This document shows, in pieces, positions 61,649 to 64,000 of a DNA stretch of 64,000 nucleotides. Under the pieces are notes generated by a model that was given only the letters and a program-made list of their open reading frames with translations, was not told the DNA's origin and did no database searches. The stretch is from Nemania diffusa. Its lineage: Eukaryota > Ascomycota > Sordariomycetes > Xylariales > Xylariaceae. The translations under genes and the position numbers were made by a program. The stretch covers positions 2,806,501-2,870,500 of the forward strand of contig JBBPUQ010000003.1 of the NCBI GenBank assembly GCA_038501195.1, given 5' to 3'. The first letter of the stretch is position 1; every line of letters begins with the position of its first letter.

Positions 61649-63485
61649 ATGTCGTCAGACTCGGCATCCGAAAGTGACTCGGAACATGGTGTTTTGAGCC
61701 AACCTAGCTTCGGGTCCGAATCTGAGTCTGATTCGCTTGACAATACCACTTCTCGCAAACGTCAGAAGCTGTCTAATGACTCTAAACCGAGAGAAGCCGT
61801 TAGTTCATTTTCGGTGAATGTGCCATCGAGAGTAAAGTCGAAGACTGCTACAGTCCAGGTCCCAGAGGCCGTCCCTACGCCCGTGACTGTTGCCGAGACC
61901 CAAGTTGCTGTCCATGGGCATGCATCCTCGTCGTTCCAGGACCTAAATTTGAAGCCATGGCTAATCCAGAGCCTCAAAAATATGGCCATACACCGTCCTA
62001 CGCGCATTCAGCATCTCACTATACCCGCAATTCTAGAGGGCCGTGATGTGATCGGTTCATCCAGGACGGGTTCTGGTAAAACAGGTCAGTCCAAATATCA
62101 GCCCCTGAGAACCCCCCAACGACGAGTTTTTCTCACACGGTCACAGTGGCCTTCATGGCTCCGATTCTTCAACTTTGGTCTCAAGATCCGAGCTCTATAT
62201 ATGCTGTCGTTCTCACCGCCACAAGGGAACTTGCTTTACAAATTCAGCAACAAGTCAAAGCCATAGGCGCAGTGAGGTCCCTCAAGACGCTCCTCGTCAC
62301 TGGCGGAGCAGACATGCGCCAGCAAGCAATAGAGCTCGCGCAGCGTCCACATATTGTAATAGCGACTCCTGGCCGCCTCGCTGATCATATCAAATCATCT
62401 GGGGAGGACACAGTTGCTGGTCTAAAGCGAACTAAGTTTGTTGTCCTTGATGAAGCAGATCGAATACTCAATGCGAATGGGCCTGGTAGCATGTTGCCAG
62501 ATTTAGAGGTGGTCCTCGGAGCACTGCCTCCCTCAGCCCAAAGGCGTAAGTGATGCTTAGGTCCCTCGCTCTCTCTGCCATTTCATGATGTATTCACACC
62601 ACAAAGGTCAATATCTAAGACTATGAATGGAATTTTCTAACTATACTTAATAGAAACCCTCCTTTACACAGCTACTATGACGCCAGAAGTCAGGGCTTTA
62701 AAGGACATGCCGGCTAAACCAGGCAAGAAAGGGGCATACGTGTGTGAGGTGGACATAGAACAACTGGCTGTTCCAGATACTCTACGACAGATGTATTTGC
62801 AAGTCAATGTCACTCATAAGGAATATTACCTTCACGCATTCCTCCTTACCGACGCAAACTTGGAAAAATCCATCATTATTTTCTGCAACCGAGCATCAAC
62901 AGCTCAATGTACGCAACCCCTCAACCGTGTCTATTCCAGTTGTTTTACGATCTCTATAGCCCTGTTTCTAGCAAGCCTTTGACACTAACTTATTTGATAG
63001 ACCTTCACCACTTGCTACGGCTCCTAGATCATCGTATTACATCCCTTCACTCAAAGCTTCCCCAACGGGAAAGAACATCAAACCTGGAGCGATTTAGAGC
63101 CAAGGCAGCCCGCATACTTGTGGCTACAGATGTGGCAAGTCGTGGTCTGGACATACCTGAAGTATCATTGGTTGTCAATTATGATATTCCGCAGGAAGCA
63201 ATTGACTATATTCACCGGGTTGGTCGAACAGCGCGAGCTGGTCGTAAAGGCGACTGCGTCTCGTTTGTAGGACAGCGGGACGTGGAACGAATACACAACA
63301 TAGAGGAGCGGGTTGGTGGCAACGAGATGGAAGAATGGAAGGAAGAGGGCGTGAATTTGGAGACACGGTTCATCCGAGACCACATGAAGGTCGTCAGCGA
63401 GAAGAAACGGGAGGCATTGTTAAACATTGAGGAGCATAGAGAGGTTGGCGGCAAGAGGAAGAAGACAAAACTACGGTTACAATGA
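61649..63485 (+). CDS. DBP8: DEAD-box ATP-dependent RNA helicase DBP8
   Basis: Exons 61649-62084, 62147-62545, 62654-62908 and 63001-63485, all joined in phase 1, give 524 residues. An acidic Ser-rich N-terminus precedes the helicase core. Helicase motifs in order: Q-motif region ([14 protein letters not shown]), motif I TGSGKT (~140-145), Ia TATRELALQ, Ib TPGR, II DEAD (247-250), [18 protein letters not shown] and [13 protein letters not shown]. The TAT in place of SAT and the overall layout match Dbp8, a nucleolar helicase needed for 18S rRNA maturation and 40S assembly, stimulated by Esf2 in yeast. A basic C-terminal tail ([12 protein letters not shown]) is also typical. Confidence 0.94.
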
Positions 63486-63759
63486 AAGTCTACTACTAAC
63501 TATCCACCTGTATATTGAATATTTAATAAGATGTGTATAGTGCTGCTTGATACACCTCATGTATTTCCTGCCTTACACCGAATAGAGCGGTGAGCTCTCG
63601 GTGATGCCCGTTGAGTATAGGTATCATATCCTTCCGATACTATCGGGCTAGAATAAAGCCACAATACGTAGTCCCGAGGGTTTACATACCAATGTTAAGC
63701 CAACAAGACGCCATATGGTTTCAGGGTCCGAGACATAGGTACACATAGTCTCGTCTCTT

Positions 63760-64000
63760 CTAGCCCAGGGGTCTAGGCCTACGACCAACACCTAACAATT
63801 TCAATTCTTCCACGTGGTTCTCCTGAATCAACCTCAAGTCTAGACCCGAGGTCGCTCTTATCAACAATTCATTGTTCGAATCGTCTTCGTCTAGCATAGG
63901 TTCGGGTAGCAACTGCGCATATCGATCCATAGCGAGAAAAGCACTACAGGAGACATGTTGCGGTGTTCCATTTAGACTAAATTGCATATGCTCCGGCGTG
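63760..64000 (-). CDS. 3' end of a gene running off the right edge (unrecognised)
   Basis: The minus frame is open from the window edge to a TAG at 63762-63760, 79 codons. It includes AFLAMDRYAQLLPEPMLDED and ends GVGRRPRPLG. The acidic-then-hydrophobic composition suggests a true C-terminus. The Met codon at 63987 is internal rather than a likely start, because the frame stays open upstream to the edge. It is convergent with DBP8, with about 270 bp between the stops. No family is recognised. Confidence 0.55.
   Translation of the reverse strand, partial: TPEHMQFSLNGTPQHVSCSAFLAMDRYAQLLPEPMLDEDDSNNELLIRATSGLDLRLIQENHVEELKLLGVGRRPRPLG

Noticed and set aside
1..64000. CRISPR arrays, bacterial operons, insertion sequences
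   Set aside because: Genes are intron-containing fungal genes; no direct-repeat/spacer structure or transposase is seen.

Overview
The window is nuclear DNA of a filamentous ascomycete (Pezizomycotina; Sordariomycete-like is my guess, not proven). The evidence is short 48-235 bp introns with GTANGT-type donors and CTAAC/CTGAC branch sites, intact fungal orthologues (CCT8, DBP8, an Mkk1/2-type MAPKK, a siderophore transporter), and one extremely AT-rich compartment next to gene DNA of ordinary composition.

Layout: (1) 1-17.56 kb is an AT-rich, gene-free block. It holds several tandem arrays and decayed, lysine-rich repeat reading frames whose internal stops mostly look like C-to-T changes at Gln/Arg codons. 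(2) At 17.56-18.26 kb the block cuts into an MFS siderophore-iron transporter gene: two 5' exons and a promoter survive, the rest is gone. (3) 19.55-23.32 kb is a six-exon gene for a RING-H2/PH/vWA protein, the domain order of the yeast Ste5/Far1 MAPK scaffolds. (4) 23.4-36.86 kb is gene-poor: one intact flavin monooxygenase (27.66-29.23 kb), a few unrecognised open frames and a probable decayed gene at 34.05-35.29 kb. (5) 36.86-45.97 kb is gene-dense: CCT8 (minus), an HMG-box Nhp10-like protein (plus), a DUF155/Rmd1-Sif2 family membrane protein (minus) and a saccharopine-dehydrogenase-like oxidoreductase (minus). (6) 45.97-50.17 kb is a long intergenic/leader region. (7) 50.17-64 kb holds a RING+PHD protein (plus), a GC-rich J-domain Cwc23/Cwf23-like protein (plus), an Mkk1/2-type MAPKK (minus), the DEAD-box helicase DBP8 (plus) and the 3' end of a gene running off the right edge (minus).

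The genes are housekeeping or signalling genes with no operon or biosynthetic-cluster logic. Two of them, the RING/PH/vWA protein and the MAPKK, belong to MAPK-cascade families, but 33 kb separates them and nothing in the sequence links them. Intergenic DNA is studded with short TACC/GGTA palindromes.

The most unusual signal is in the AT-rich block. Surviving cytosines sit almost only after A or G; TpC and its complement GpA are strongly depleted while CpA/TpG persist. Canonical repeat-induced point mutation (RIP) would predict the opposite. All exon boundaries were placed by eye from splice consensus and phase; no alignment or transcript was available.
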